Part shown: positions 9,212 to 17,352 of the stretch, piece after piece
Position numbering within the stretch: the first letter of the stretch is position 1
Layout: each line of letters opens with the position of its first letter
Source of the DNA: Nostoc sp. XA010
GTDB taxonomy: Bacteria > Cyanobacteriota > Cyanobacteriia > Cyanobacteriales > Nostocaceae
Direction of reading: 5' to 3'
DNA length: 64,000 bases
NCBI RefSeq assembly: GCF_020829625.1
Contig: NZ_JAIVFX010000018.1
Span: 58,578 to 122,577 of the forward strand
The notes under the pieces: generated by a model
What the model was told of the DNA's origin: nothing
Database searches by the model: none
Seen by the model: only the letters and a program-made list of their open reading frames with translations
Made by a program: the position numbers and the translations under genes

Positions 9212-10018
9212 TTATTTTCGCGCCCAGATTTGTGTCACACGAGGGATGCCAAACAGTGTTGTTTCGTCCTCTGCCAACTCTCTTATTTGCTCTATAGTTT
9301 GCTTAATCTCTTCTGGTGTTGTTATTCCAGTTTCAATTAAAGCATCAGTTGCCTCTTTGAGTGACAAATCTATTAAACGCTTAGTTTCTTTGTGAACTGC
9401 GACAGGCTGCACTACAAAAATTTCTCGCGTCAGCAAGCCAGCATTTTGAAATATTTCGTAAAGCTTGCTTCCCATACAAAAGTGCTGGCTACGAGTGTTA
9501 CCTAGTCTAAGGAAAAGCTCAAAACAACGGTCGTAGCTAGGGTTAGCAGGTTGACAAAAAGCAGTGCTAAAGTCGGCTTCCTCACACACTAACAACCCAT
9601 TAGGCTTGAGTAGTGCCAGCATTTGTTCTAGTGCATCTTTAGGGCGAGTCAGATGGATTAGCAAAAAGCGGCAGTAAACTAGGTCAAAGGAGTTATGAGG
9701 TAATCCTGTATTGTAAGCGCTGCCCAAGACAAATTTTACATTGCTTAAGCCAAGTGCGTCTGCATTTCCTCGTGCCTGTTCTACCTGCTCTGTACTCACA
9801 TCTACACCAATAACTGAACCGTTGAATCCAACTTGCTCGCCTAACCAAGTGGAAACACTTCCAATACCGCAACCAATGTCAGCTATATGCATCCCTTCAC
9901 TGAGTCCAACTCGCCCAAGTAAAAACTCTGTATATGGCTTATGGATTTGGTGAAGAATTTGCAATCGATTTGCGCCTACTTCTCCAGTGGCTAGTGTATA
10001 ACGGTCATCATGTATCAT
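9212..10018 (-). CDS. Class I SAM-dependent methyltransferase
   Basis: A 268-residue methyltransferase. Motif I is IADIGCGIGSVSTWL, followed by VIGVDVS, VKFVLGSAYNTGLP and FDLVYCRFLLIHLTRP. The last segment is the methyl-acceptor side of the fold in UbiE/CrtF-like enzymes. The C-terminal 100 residues are helical and probably form a substrate lid. The acceptor is unknown. It lies 250 bases upstream of the UbiA gene on the same strand, so action on a prenylated quinone or aromatic is possible but unproven. Confidence 0.83.
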   Translation of the reverse strand: MIHDDRYTLATGEVGANRLQILHQIHKPYTEFLLGRVGLSEGMHIADIGCGIGSVSTWLGEQVGFNGSVIGVDVSTEQVEQARGNADALGLSNVKFVLGSAYNTGLPHNSFDLVYCRFLLIHLTRPKDALEQMLALLKPNGLLVCEEADFSTAFCQPANPSYDRCFELFLRLGNTRSQHFCMGSKLYEIFQNAGLLTREIFVVQPVAVHKETKRLIDLSLKEATDALIETGITTPEEIKQTIEQIRELAEDETTLFGIPRVTQIWARK

Positions 10019-10477
10019 TTTTTCTTCATCTTGGAACTGCTTGACTTAACTAATTATTCTTAAATCTATACGAAGAATTAGAGCGCTTGTAAGTCTTGTA
10101 ATTTGTAACTAGGAGGTTTAATCACCTATTACAAGGCTTACAATTCCCAGTTATATTAATAACGCTATTTTGTGTCAACTAGTCAACGGATTTGACTTTG
10201 TAAACATACAGACTAAACTAGAAGACTACGCCAGAAGGCAAGCCATTGCTCAAGAGAATACTTGAGGGATTAGTGGATAATAATGGCAACGAATTGGAAA
10301 AACATAAAGTTAGTTTACCTGGGTGGCTCAGACTGGAAATTATCTACGGTCACTTCAATGGCAAGCTATTAAATTTAATGAGTGAATAAGTACGATTGCA
10401 CCGAATCCAACCTAATAAAAAAGCTGGTTTTAATTTAGGCAGCTTTTTTATTATAATGAAATAAAAAACGCTAAGGC
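10019..10477. other. Intergenic stretch with a short unexplained open frame
   Basis: No complete gene is seen in these 459 bases. A rightward frame without start codon runs from 10222 to the TAA at 10387-10389. It reads like real protein (LEKHKVSLPGWLRLEIIYGH), so it is probably the tail of a lost gene. A hairpin follows it. Confidence 0.35.
10414..10452 (+). terminator. Rho-independent terminator-like hairpin
   Basis: The left arm aataaaaaagctg (from 10414) pairs with cagcttttttatt (10440-10452), giving a hairpin followed by a T-rich run. It stands behind the rightward gene remnant at 10222-10389 and also faces the 3' end of the leftward gene at 10478, so it may serve both. Confidence 0.55.
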
Positions 10478-10753
10478 TTAAGTACAATACGGGAAGCAAC
10501 CTACTAGCAAAGGTTTTTTCTTATCTACAGCATTTCTATTTTGAAATTGAGTTTGTTTGATGCTGTAATTAATTTTCAGCCCCTCGTCTTCTAATGTATT
10601 TTGCTTTTTAATCGCTGTGTTTAAGGTAGGTACATTCAGATTATTCTCTAGAGTCACACCCTGATTGATTTTGGCACTAGCAGAGTTTCCAGAGAAAGCT
10701 ATTGTGCCACCGATTACGACTCCTAAACCTTTAGCCAAATTCCAAACATTCAT
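10478..10753 (-). CDS. Small exported protein, unknown function
   Basis: A 91-residue protein starting at MNVWNLAKG. Nine residues upstream an alternative in-frame start exists. The N-terminus has a positively charged start, a hydrophobic core (LGVVIGGTIAFSG) and SASA-KI as a likely cleavage site. The mature chain is polar and asparagine-rich and ends in LLVGCFPYCT with two cysteines. I do not recognise a family. Confidence 0.45.
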   Translation of the reverse strand: MNVWNLAKGLGVVIGGTIAFSGNSASAKINQGVTLENNLNVPTLNTAIKKQNTLEDEGLKINYSIKQTQFQNRNAVDKKKPLLVGCFPYCT

Positions 10754-10780
10754 AATTGTATTCCGCCTTTTTTTTACCAA

Positions 10781-11301
10781 TTCTAAATAAGCATATACTG
10801 AAACCAGTAATTTACACTATGCTTTTGTCCTTGGTGAGTTTTTATTTGATCTTTCACCAGAAAGTTTAGTTTCTATTAGAAAATAAAGCTTCAAACCTTG
10901 ATTGGTTTGGAGTTTTAGAGCTAGCTTCAATAATTGTTTCCAACAGTGACACATATTTTCAATGTTTGCCTGAATTAAATATATGCAATTAACTCTAACT
11001 TGTCGTCCACTCAGAGTTGAAACTTTTGTACGATACAATGATTGATGAATCAGTCCATATATTAATGGAAGGTTGGCTCCAACTAAAGTTGGAATCAAAA
11101 TTCAAACTTTAGTACGACTTACTTACAAATTGACAATCCCTCGTTTAACGCCAACAATCACAGCTTGAGTGCGGAGCAACAACGAGAGTTACAGTTCCAC
11201 TTTTGAACTCCCTTTCACCATCTACCTTGCAAGTAGTCTTGAAATTGGCAGGTTATTGGGGTGGTTAACTGCCATACCTTGTTAACTTTTGGAGCAATAT
11301 T
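10781..11301. other. Intergenic stretch without a convincing gene
   Basis: A 93-codon minus-strand frame at 10817-11098 lacks family-like sequence and a good ribosome binding site, so it was not called. The remainder holds no repeats or hairpins that stood out. Confidence 0.4.
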
Positions 11302-11463
11302 ATGAATAAAAAATGGGTTGCTAAACGACTTACAATCAATCTCACATCAAGTGAAACAGAGAAGCTGGAAAAATACTGTTCAATTACTGGCAGACCAGCA
11401 ACCGATGTAATCCGGGAATTAATTCGGTCTGTGCCAATTGAAGAAGTACAAAATGCCAATTAG
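11302..11463 (+). CDS. Small ribbon-helix-helix (CopG-like) protein, copy 1
   Basis: A 53-residue protein, MNKKWVAKRLTINLTSSE and onward. A GGAG ribosome binding site lies eight bases before the ATG. The alternation KRLTINLT is a likely DNA-contacting beta strand, and SETEKLEKYC plus RPATDVIRELIRS form the two helices of a ribbon-helix-helix fold. It is nearly identical to the 50-residue protein encoded at 63024-63176 on the other strand; the two differ mainly at the C-terminus. Such proteins usually act as dimeric repressors in plasmid copy control or toxin-antitoxin pairs. No toxin is visible next to either copy. Confidence 0.75.
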   Translation: MNKKWVAKRLTINLTSSETEKLEKYCSITGRPATDVIRELIRSVPIEEVQNAN

Positions 11464-11659
11464 CAATTCATCTAGGGGAAGCGTAAGAGGTTTTTCTTTC
11501 CTTTCCCCCAAAATCCAACAAGTATTGATACTACACTTACCAGCGCATTATTAAAAAAGCTCCTGAATCGACAAAATTTCAATAGCAGCAGTAACTCGAA
11601 GTGATGGGCGATGATTATGTGTGTAGAGAGGGCTGGCATTTAGTAAACCGTATATAAAA

Positions 11660-11688
11660 CAAAGCCCTAGATTTTACCAGGGCTTTTT
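11660..11688 (+). terminator. Rho-independent terminator
   Basis: The stem aaagccct (from 11661) with agggcttt (up to 11687) is followed by T residues on the plus strand. It is the first terminator-like structure downstream of the ribbon-helix-helix gene at 11302 and upstream of the convergent gene ending at 11790. Confidence 0.65.
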
Positions 11689-11789
11689 AAATTGAAAACT
11701 CAATTTTCAATCAAAAATATACAGAGCTAAATAAGTGTATAAAAGTTGATGGGATAATTCTCTATTTTTGAAACAGATGAAAGCCAGTT

Positions 11790-12269
11790 TTAGTTAGCTG
11801 GATTGAAGCTGAGTACTTGAGAGAGCAAGGTACGAGCAGATTGCGCTTTTAATAGTGCTGCTTGGTGATCACTATAAGCACGAACGAGGCGATTAAGAGT
11901 GCTGGCACCAATCTTGGCTTTTTCAAGTTCTTCACTCCTGACTGGTTTTCCATCAAGCATCTGTTCAATTAAAGGCTTAATATCACCTGCTTCAAGGCGG
12001 ACTTTTTGTAGCTTTTCTATAGTATTGAGTAAGGTCTTGAGTGAGTTTAAAATATCATCACTATCCAAGACATTTCCCACTGGTTGAGCCACATCTTCAA
12101 CATCGTCTACGAGGTTGGGTTTTGCTACATCTGAGAGTGGCGATACTATAACAGTTGATGTTTCCGATTTTACCTCGTTTTTACTTCCCATTAACCCTGA
12201 GTGAAGGAATCTTTTTGAGTGTATCGTTTGATTGGCCTTTTCTTTAGCATGACTTCTAGGGAATAGCAT
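11790..12269 (-). CDS. Hypothetical protein coupled to a DUF2811 gene
   Basis: A 159-residue polar, mostly helical protein. The central part (DSDDILNSLKTLLNTIEKLQ) and the C-terminal part (LNRLVRAYSDHQAALLKAQS) are amphipathic helices, and no catalytic motif is visible. The ATG overlaps the stop of the upstream DUF2811 gene (TAATG), so the two are translationally coupled. A second possible start is MGSKNEVK at 12191. Function unknown; possibly a structural or adaptor protein. Confidence 0.6.
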   Translation of the reverse strand: MLFPRSHAKEKANQTIHSKRFLHSGLMGSKNEVKSETSTVIVSPLSDVAKPNLVDDVEDVAQPVGNVLDSDDILNSLKTLLNTIEKLQKVRLEAGDIKPLIEQMLDGKPVRSEELEKAKIGASTLNRLVRAYSDHQAALLKAQSARTLLSQVLSFNPAN

Positions 12270-12466
12270 TAGCCGCGACGAAACAGAGTTTCGAGATAAA
12301 TTTGGGAAACACTGCGGTCACCATCAGCATTTTGCAGCAGAAAGAGAGAAATAGCTGCGGTAATAAGGCGACGTTCATCCCAATCAGGATGTTTTTCTAA
12401 GTAGATGTTGAGAGATTGATGTAGGGTTTCAGGAAGGGTAGTAAAGATGTTTTGGGTAGAGTTCAT
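12269..12466 (-). CDS. DUF2811 family protein
   Basis: A 65-residue protein with the pattern I know from DUF2811: LPETLHQSLNIYLEKHPDWDE, then ITAAISLFLLQN, then YLETLFRR. The family is largely cyanobacterial and has no known function. The small size and helical pattern resemble DNA-binding or antitoxin-like proteins, but that is only an impression. It is the first gene of a two-gene operon with the 159-residue protein. Confidence 0.75.
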   Translation of the reverse strand: MNSTQNIFTTLPETLHQSLNIYLEKHPDWDERRLITAAISLFLLQNADGDRSVSQIYLETLFRRG

Positions 12467-13007
12467 CCGATCAAAGCTTCCGAAAGAGCAAATTATAGAG
12501 ACAATAAGCTAGAGGTGATGCAGCGTTTGGACTGTTTCACCCCGTTCCTCGCTTGCCAAACCACCTGCACTAACAACTGAAAGTTTTATACAGTTGATGT
12601 TCAAAATGGAACGGACGACAAAGGCTAGTCGATTTATTGTGTGCTGATTGGCTCAGTTTGTCAATGTTGCAAAATGTTAATGAGAAATATAGAAAAAATA
12701 AATAGTTACGTGAAAACGAGGGTTAGAAGCAGGTTTTGTTTACCTTACGTAATAATAACTCAGTAAAGCAGACTGATGGCTACACTCATGACAAAATCCC
12801 CAGTGGGTGAACAGAAGCCGATTCTCTTGTAAAACAGCTGTGGAAAACAGCAGAAGTACCTGTGGAAACCCTGTGGAATCTGCCAGAAAAAGTAGAACTA
12901 ATGATAAGAATTGCAAAAAGTGAAGATGGGTAAGTTCTGCTATTGCCAGGGGCTGAAAACGCAACAGAGTATTTGCAGTGTTATTGGTTTGTTAACTACC
13001 ATTACTT
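12467..13007. other. Intergenic stretch with a decayed coding fragment
   Basis: No intact gene is seen. On the plus strand, 12811-12933 reads as protein-like sequence without a start (DSLVKQLWKTAEVPVETLWN, then LPEKVELMIRIAKS) and ends at a TAA. The same frame upstream continues past one TGA at 12808. This looks like the tail of a gene broken by a stop codon; I do not recognise it. Confidence 0.35.
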
Positions 13008-13136
13008 GAACCTATCCCACTAATAATATTTGTGCTACAAAGCTTAAGCTTATTGAGAACTGAAAACGAAAAATTAAGGTTTTCAAGCACATTTTACGAA
13101 AAGGAGTAGGGATTTTTAGAATAGTGGGATAGGTTC
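13008..13136. repeat. 129-bp element with perfect 15-bp terminal inverted repeats (MITE-like)
   Basis: gaacctatcccacta at 13008-13022 is the exact reverse complement of tagtgggataggttc at 13122-13136. The 99 bases between are AT-rich and have no coding capacity. The size and perfect ends suggest a miniature inverted-repeat transposable element or a deleted insertion sequence. I could not define a clear target duplication. Confidence 0.6.
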
Positions 13137-13240
13137 TTTGAACAAATTAATTCTCTCTAAAGGCTACGGGTGATAACTCTCCTGCTGGCGCGATGAGAGT
13201 ACTTTTGCCACTGAGGTTTCCACCGAATGAATTAACCACT

Positions 13241-13504
13241 TCAATGGTTTTGATAAATCGAACCACGCCCAGCTTTTGCTGCTGCTTCAGCACTATAGTA
13301 AATCGGATAGTCGCCGAATATCGTACCATCTGGGCTAACAATCCGAAACTGCCAGCATTTATCCAAAGTGTAAAATACGACTAAAACACGAGAGTGAATA
13401 CAGACAACTGAATGAATTTTGGTGGTAGTCATAGTACTGTGCGCTTGCTGAATACTAGTAAAGCAGCCATTCTCATAACGAGAATAGGTATAAATACGTT
13501 TCAA
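13241..13504 (-). CDS. Hypothetical protein, uncertain start and possibly truncated end
   Basis: An 87-codon frame. The C-terminal half (VLVVFYTLDKCWQFRIVSPD, then YYSAEAAAKAGR) has the beta-strand/turn/helix character of a real small domain. The start is unclear: 13504 is a TTG, while the first ATG (MTTTKIHS) is at 13432. The end (GSIYQNH) looks abrupt and may be a truncation. Function unknown. Confidence 0.4.
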   Translation of the reverse strand: MKRIYTYSRYENGCFTSIQQAHSTMTTTKIHSVVCIHSRVLVVFYTLDKCWQFRIVSPDGTIFGDYPIYYSAEAAAKAGRGSIYQNH

Positions 13505-13936
13505 GTGAAACTAACAGATCAAGCCTAGTTATAGATGTTCTAGAAAACTTTTTAACATTAGCACTTTTCGCAACTAACTTAAGTATGAATAATAGTCTAT
13601 CTTAAGTAAGTTTTTGTCAGCTATATGCAGCAATTAGATTGTTATTTGATAGTTACAAAGAGCTTTCCGTAAAAAGAGTACCTAAAAATCAAAGGTTTTA
13701 AGTACTCTTTATCTAAACTAGGATTTAGACATTGTACAAATTAGCCATAATGTTGCTTTTCATTTCGGCTTTTCAGGCATGTCAGCTCTACCGCAGGTTC
13801 AAATAATTTGACTACCCAGATGCTGAGATATGTTGTAGTCCAATCTCCAAGGGTACTTGGCGTGTCAAGAAAGCAATATCAGGGTCAGGGTTTTGGTTAA
13901 CATAGAAATTCCACTGACCAAGAAATCAAATAAACT
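13505..13936. other. Intergenic region with a hairpin at 13673-13710
   Basis: The stem aaagagtac (13673-13681) and gtactcttt (13702-13710) encloses a 20-base loop and is followed by AT-rich DNA. No rightward gene precedes it, so it may be a regulatory hairpin in front of the AIPR-like gene or a leftover terminator. No other feature is seen in these 430 bases. Confidence 0.4.
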
Positions 13937-15196
13937 ATGCCCAAGACTTGGAATATTAAAATAGATAACTATTTTCAAGCCAATCTCAATTGCATTATCG
14001 CCACAGCCCATGTAGACAGCTTCCCTATAGACCTGCCCCTAGAACCGAACATCCGCGAACCGAACCGTAAAAGCGCGACCTACAGACAAATCTTCGACTC
14101 TCTGACGACCGAACCTGTAAAATTCTTCTCTCGCCACAGTGGAATCGTTCTGTCAGCCAATAAAGTTAAGCCCAACAGAAATAAAACTGAACTCGAACTA
14201 GAGATTTTGGAAGTTAACGAGGGCGGTAGCGATGGGATTATCAACGGTGGTCACACAGTTTTAGCATTTGAGCAAGCGAAAAATTACAAATATGATTTAA
14301 CCCAAGCTAGGGTAAAAGTTACGATTCACATTGGACTGACTGAAGAATCAGCCAAAGATATAGCCCTGGCTTCAAATACCACAACGCCAGTAGATTCTCG
14401 CTCTAAAGTCAACGCCAGAGGTGATTACAAATTTATCAAGCAGTATTTAGTCCAGTTAGAGAGAGCAGAAGATAGAAAATTCCGCATTGCCTATTACCAA
14501 AACCAAAGCGGCGCACCCAGAAACGCTCAGTGCAATGTCACCCATTTGCTCAAGCTCCTTTACTGCCTCGACAGAAATAAATACAACCCCGACGGCAATA
14601 AACGAACCAAACACCCCGCAGGGATGAGTCTTCCAAGTAACATCACAGACGCAGAAAGGGAAAGATTAACTGCTTTACTGCCTCTGCTAACTCATGCTTT
14701 GTGGATAGAGCAAAGACTCTACGAAATAATCCAAGAACATATCAGCAGCCCCAGAAGAAAAGGTTCCAACGATTTAGCATCAATTGATATACGTAAAACT
14801 ACATTGTTGCCTGACAGCAAATACTCCTTTGGGTTTGGTGCGCCAACTGACCTCGTGCTACCGATAATTGCGTCCTATCGGGTATTTTTGGATAAGGACT
14901 ATAAATGGATTCTGCCATTTGACGAATTCGCTGAAGATTTCCTCCAACACCTGTGGGCTAACTATTTCCGCAAATATTTGGTGTCGGAGAAAACAGCAGG
15001 AAATACAGTCGGTACAAAAATCAGCCGCAATCAAGAGATTTGGGAAAGTTTGTATATCTCTGCACAAAGTTATCTCAATTCTTCCTTGGTGAAAATGGTT
15101 AACTCCAGTAAGTCAGAAGAACCGAAGGTGACACAAGGTGCAAACAATCTTGGCAAAGGGAAAAGGGGTCAACTCAACGCAACCACTGGAAATTAA
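13937..15196 (+). CDS. AIPR-like protein (abortive-infection phage-resistance family), tentative
   Basis: A 419-residue soluble protein. The N-terminal third has FFSRHSGIVLSANKV, then SDGIINGGHTVLAFEQA, then VKVTIHIGLTEESAKDIALA and SNTTTPVDSRS. This order (a ground region, an NGGxT loop, then N-T-Q/T-P-V) resembles AIPR proteins, in which the conserved loop reads NGGQTT. The C-terminal half is helical with a basic, glycine-rich tail. AIPR proteins are linked to phage abortive infection in lactococci and to restriction-type islands. Here it stands alone, so a defence role is only a hypothesis. It may instead be a plasmid-type protein of unknown role. Confidence 0.55.
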   Translation: MPKTWNIKIDNYFQANLNCIIATAHVDSFPIDLPLEPNIREPNRKSATYRQIFDSLTTEPVKFFSRHSGIVLSANKVKPNRNKTELELEILEVNEGGSDGIINGGHTVLAFEQAKNYKYDLTQARVKVTIHIGLTEESAKDIALASNTTTPVDSRSKVNARGDYKFIKQYLVQLERAEDRKFRIAYYQNQSGAPRNAQCNVTHLLKLLYCLDRNKYNPDGNKRTKHPAGMSLPSNITDAERERLTALLPLLTHALWIEQRLYEIIQEHISSPRRKGSNDLASIDIRKTTLLPDSKYSFGFGAPTDLVLPIIASYRVFLDKDYKWILPFDEFAEDFLQHLWANYFRKYLVSEKTAGNTVGTKISRNQEIWESLYISAQSYLNSSLVKMVNSSKSEEPKVTQGANNLGKGKRGQLNATTGN

Positions 15197-15287
15197 CTGT
15201 ATCTCTGACAACTCCATCTCTTCCACAAGTTCCCCAAACTCACTTTTATTCTGAAAGCTTGACAGGTGGTAAGTGAACATCCAGGTT

Positions 15288-15404
15288 ATGGGCGTAAACT
15301 TTGATGAAGTGCTGGACATTGGGCTGTGGGCGATGCTCGGGAGCATGTACAAGGCTTACCGACGCACCAGAAGACATCACTATGTATGTGAGTCTTGTGT
15401 ATAA
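15288..15404 (+). CDS. Possible 38-residue protein
   Basis: A short frame MGVNFDEVLDIGLWAMLGSM followed by KAYRRTRRHH and a Cys-x-x-x-Cys end. The composition (acidic/hydrophobic helix, then a basic stretch) is protein-like, but there is no clear ribosome binding site and I know no relative. Low confidence. Confidence 0.25.
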   Translation: MGVNFDEVLDIGLWAMLGSMYKAYRRTRRHHYVCESCV

Positions 15405-15447
15405 AGTTATGTTAAAGTGTGTGCGAGTCTGAAGTGCGTTTTCCTAA

Positions 15448-15792
15448 ATGCGAATGCTATTAATAGCCAATACTGTTTTTGAAATAGGAATTGGTTGCGT
15501 ATTTCTCTTGTTTCCAACTTTGCTTACCCTGGACAGCCAACTGTCTATTTCTTTACTGCGGGTAATTGGATGCGGTGCTTTGTCTTTGGGGACTTTGAGT
15601 TTTTTAATGCTGGATTTGACTGATAAAAAAGAACTAAAACCGGGATTAATCGCTTTGTCTATTTTTCATAGTCTGGTAGCGAGCGCCCAAATTTACAGTT
15701 TTGTTGGTAGCATGATTAATACACTTGTAATCATTGTACATTCAGTCTTTGCAGTATTATTTATCAGTGTTTTATGGCAGCGAATTAGATAA
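15448..15792 (+). CDS. Small four-helix membrane protein
   Basis: A 114-residue protein with four hydrophobic segments: ANTVFEIGIGCVFLLFPTLL, ISLLRVIGCGALSLGTLSFL, LIALSIFHSLVASAQIYSFV and TLVIIVHSVFAVLFISVLW. The layout resembles small DoxX/DUF4345-like membrane proteins, but no diagnostic motif is seen. It stands alone, convergent with the msrA gene. Confidence 0.6.
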   Translation: MRMLLIANTVFEIGIGCVFLLFPTLLTLDSQLSISLLRVIGCGALSLGTLSFLMLDLTDKKELKPGLIALSIFHSLVASAQIYSFVGSMINTLVIIVHSVFAVLFISVLWQRIR

Positions 15793-15967
15793 ATTTAAAA
15801 GCGCTTCAGTTCATAGCACATCCGTGCATGACCGATCACTATGTAGTAATAAATAATGAATGACTTGCCGCCCTGGGCTAAACTTCAAGCAAAGTTCCCT
15901 GATATGTATAGCAAGTAAGGGGATTTGCAGCATTGGACTTTTAACATCCCCTCAATCCAGCGAAAGA

Positions 15968-16459
15968 TTAGCCTATCCTGTAAGACGCTCGTCCCTGCTT
16001 CTCCAGATATTGCTGATGATACTCTTCTGCTCTGTAGAATTGCGATGCAGGTACAATCTCCGTCACAATTGGATTTTTGTGATAACGAGAAGTACTTTCA
16101 AGCTGCTCCTTGGAGGCTCTTGCTAATAATTCTTGCTCTGGAGTGTGGAAAAATATCACTGACCGATATTGATAACCAACATCTGGCCTCTGGTGGTTTG
16201 ATTCTGTGGGATTGTGCTTATTCCAAAACACATTTAGCAGTTCATCAAAAGATACTATTGCTGGATCGTATTCCACTTCCACTGCTTCAGCATGTCCAGT
16301 TTTGCCTCTACAGACATCTTCATAGGTTGGATTCTCAAAGTGTCCGCCACTGTAACCAACTGCTGTAGAAGTTACTCCCTTTACTTGACGAAATGCTGCT
16401 TCAACTCCCCAGAAACAGCCTGCTCCAAATGTCGCTTTTTGTACATTAGCGTTTTGCAT
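15968..16459 (-). CDS. msrA: Peptide-methionine (S)-S-oxide reductase MsrA
   Basis: A 163-residue full-length MsrA. The catalytic cysteine is in GAGCFWGVE at residue 15, followed by VGYSGGHFENPTYEDVC, TGHAEAVEVEYDP and NPTESNHQRPDVGYQYRS, all hallmark blocks. It reduces methionine-S-sulfoxide in proteins and free methionine, repairing oxidative damage in the cytosol, with thioredoxin as usual donor. The C-terminal recycling cysteine found in some MsrA proteins is absent. No partner gene is close. Confidence 0.95.
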   Translation of the reverse strand: MQNANVQKATFGAGCFWGVEAAFRQVKGVTSTAVGYSGGHFENPTYEDVCRGKTGHAEAVEVEYDPAIVSFDELLNVFWNKHNPTESNHQRPDVGYQYRSVIFFHTPEQELLARASKEQLESTSRYHKNPIVTEIVPASQFYRAEEYHQQYLEKQGRASYRIG

Positions 16460-16673
16460 ATTTTTGACAACTCTTTTGCGATTATTTTAAATGAAACTCA
16501 TCAAATCAGACAGCTCCTTTATAAGGAAATATTTTCTAAATACTGCCTGATTTATTTTAATTATTAGAATTACACACTATCCTGAGATGACTATTATATA
16601 AAGCTGAATCTTATCTAAGAATTGGAAAAAATAGTGAAATCTAAAATTAATAGATTAGTAGCACTAGGCAGAG

Positions 16674-16932
16674 TTAAAAATTCAAATTGGTTTGAAGTTC
16701 TGCACTAAGCCTTGTGCCAGACAGAATCTTTTGTCCAAAGTTAACGAGTTCATCAAGTGTGGGTTTAGTGTTTTGTTGCTGGTTTGGCTTGGGTATCTCA
16801 TATTTGCCAGTGCGCCACAGGGATGGAAGGACTTCGTGAAACACAAGGGCGCTGAAACCGTTTGGCAACTGGTTTACGAGATTTAAAGATCAGGCGATAA
16901 AGCCCTGCCTCAGCCATAGTCACGCTGGGCTT
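16674..16932 (-). pseudogene. BRO-N (phage antirepressor-type) domain fragment, frameshifted
   Basis: Two minus-strand frames join to a BRO-N domain. Bases 16932 to about 16850 read VTMAEAGLYRLIFKSRKPVA and continue KRFQR. After a one-base shift the frame continues FHEVLPSLWRTGKYEIPKP to the stop at 16674. In intact proteins the text runs SRKP..AK.F.RWV.HEVLPSIR.TGKY. The first part of BRO-N and the C-terminal domain are missing. Intact members are prophage or plasmid antirepressors. This fragment marks a mobile-element junction. Confidence 0.7.
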
Positions 16933-16980
16933 GACAAATAACGTCGCAATTCCGATAACTGCGCCCCAAAGGCAGCCATA

Positions 16981-17265
16981 ACAGCAAACGGTCTTACTGC
17001 TTACGAGCTTAAAAAGTTCGAGCAGGAGCGCAGCGAGATTTACATCTACGATCTAGCTGTTGCTGCCGCACACCGACGGCAGGGGATCGCAACGGCATTA
17101 ATTCAGAAGCTGAAGGAAGTAGCAGCAGCATGTGGAGCTTATGTCATTTTCGTCCAAGCGGATATCGGTGACGATCCAGCCATTAAACTTTATACAAAGC
17201 TGGGTGAGCGCGAAGACGTGTTGCATTTCGACATAGCAGTTAATAGCGGCAATGACAATGCCTAA
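16981..17265 (+). pseudogene. Fragment of an AAC(3)-I-like GNAT acetyltransferase
   Basis: About 94 codons without a start read GLTAYELKKFEQERSEIYIY, then DLAVAAAHRRQGIATALI with the acetyl-CoA loop R-R-Q-G-I-A/G-T, then GAYVIFVQADIGDDPA and IKLYTKLGERE. This is the C-terminal two thirds of the aminoglycoside 3-N-acetyltransferase I family or a near relative. The N-terminal substrate-binding part is lost. The GC content is locally higher than the neighbourhood, which fits transfer. It begins about 50 bases from the BRO-N fragment on the opposite strand. Confidence 0.72.
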
Positions 17266-17352
17266 TGCCTATCTAAGTAGTGGCTTTTCGAGAAGGGCAT
17301 ACTGGAGAGCGGGTCAATTTTTTACAATCTTAAGTATCACATGAGTCCTAGA

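Noticed and set aside
10817..11098. A 93-codon minus-strand frame
   Set aside because: The sequence looks unstructured, lacks a ribosome binding site and has no related protein known to me.
15925..16368. A 147-codon plus-strand frame over msrA
   Set aside because: It is a shadow of the strongly supported MsrA gene on the opposite strand.
16981..17265. An active aminoglycoside resistance gene
   Set aside because: Only the C-terminal part of the acetyltransferase is present and no start codon exists, so resistance cannot be inferred.
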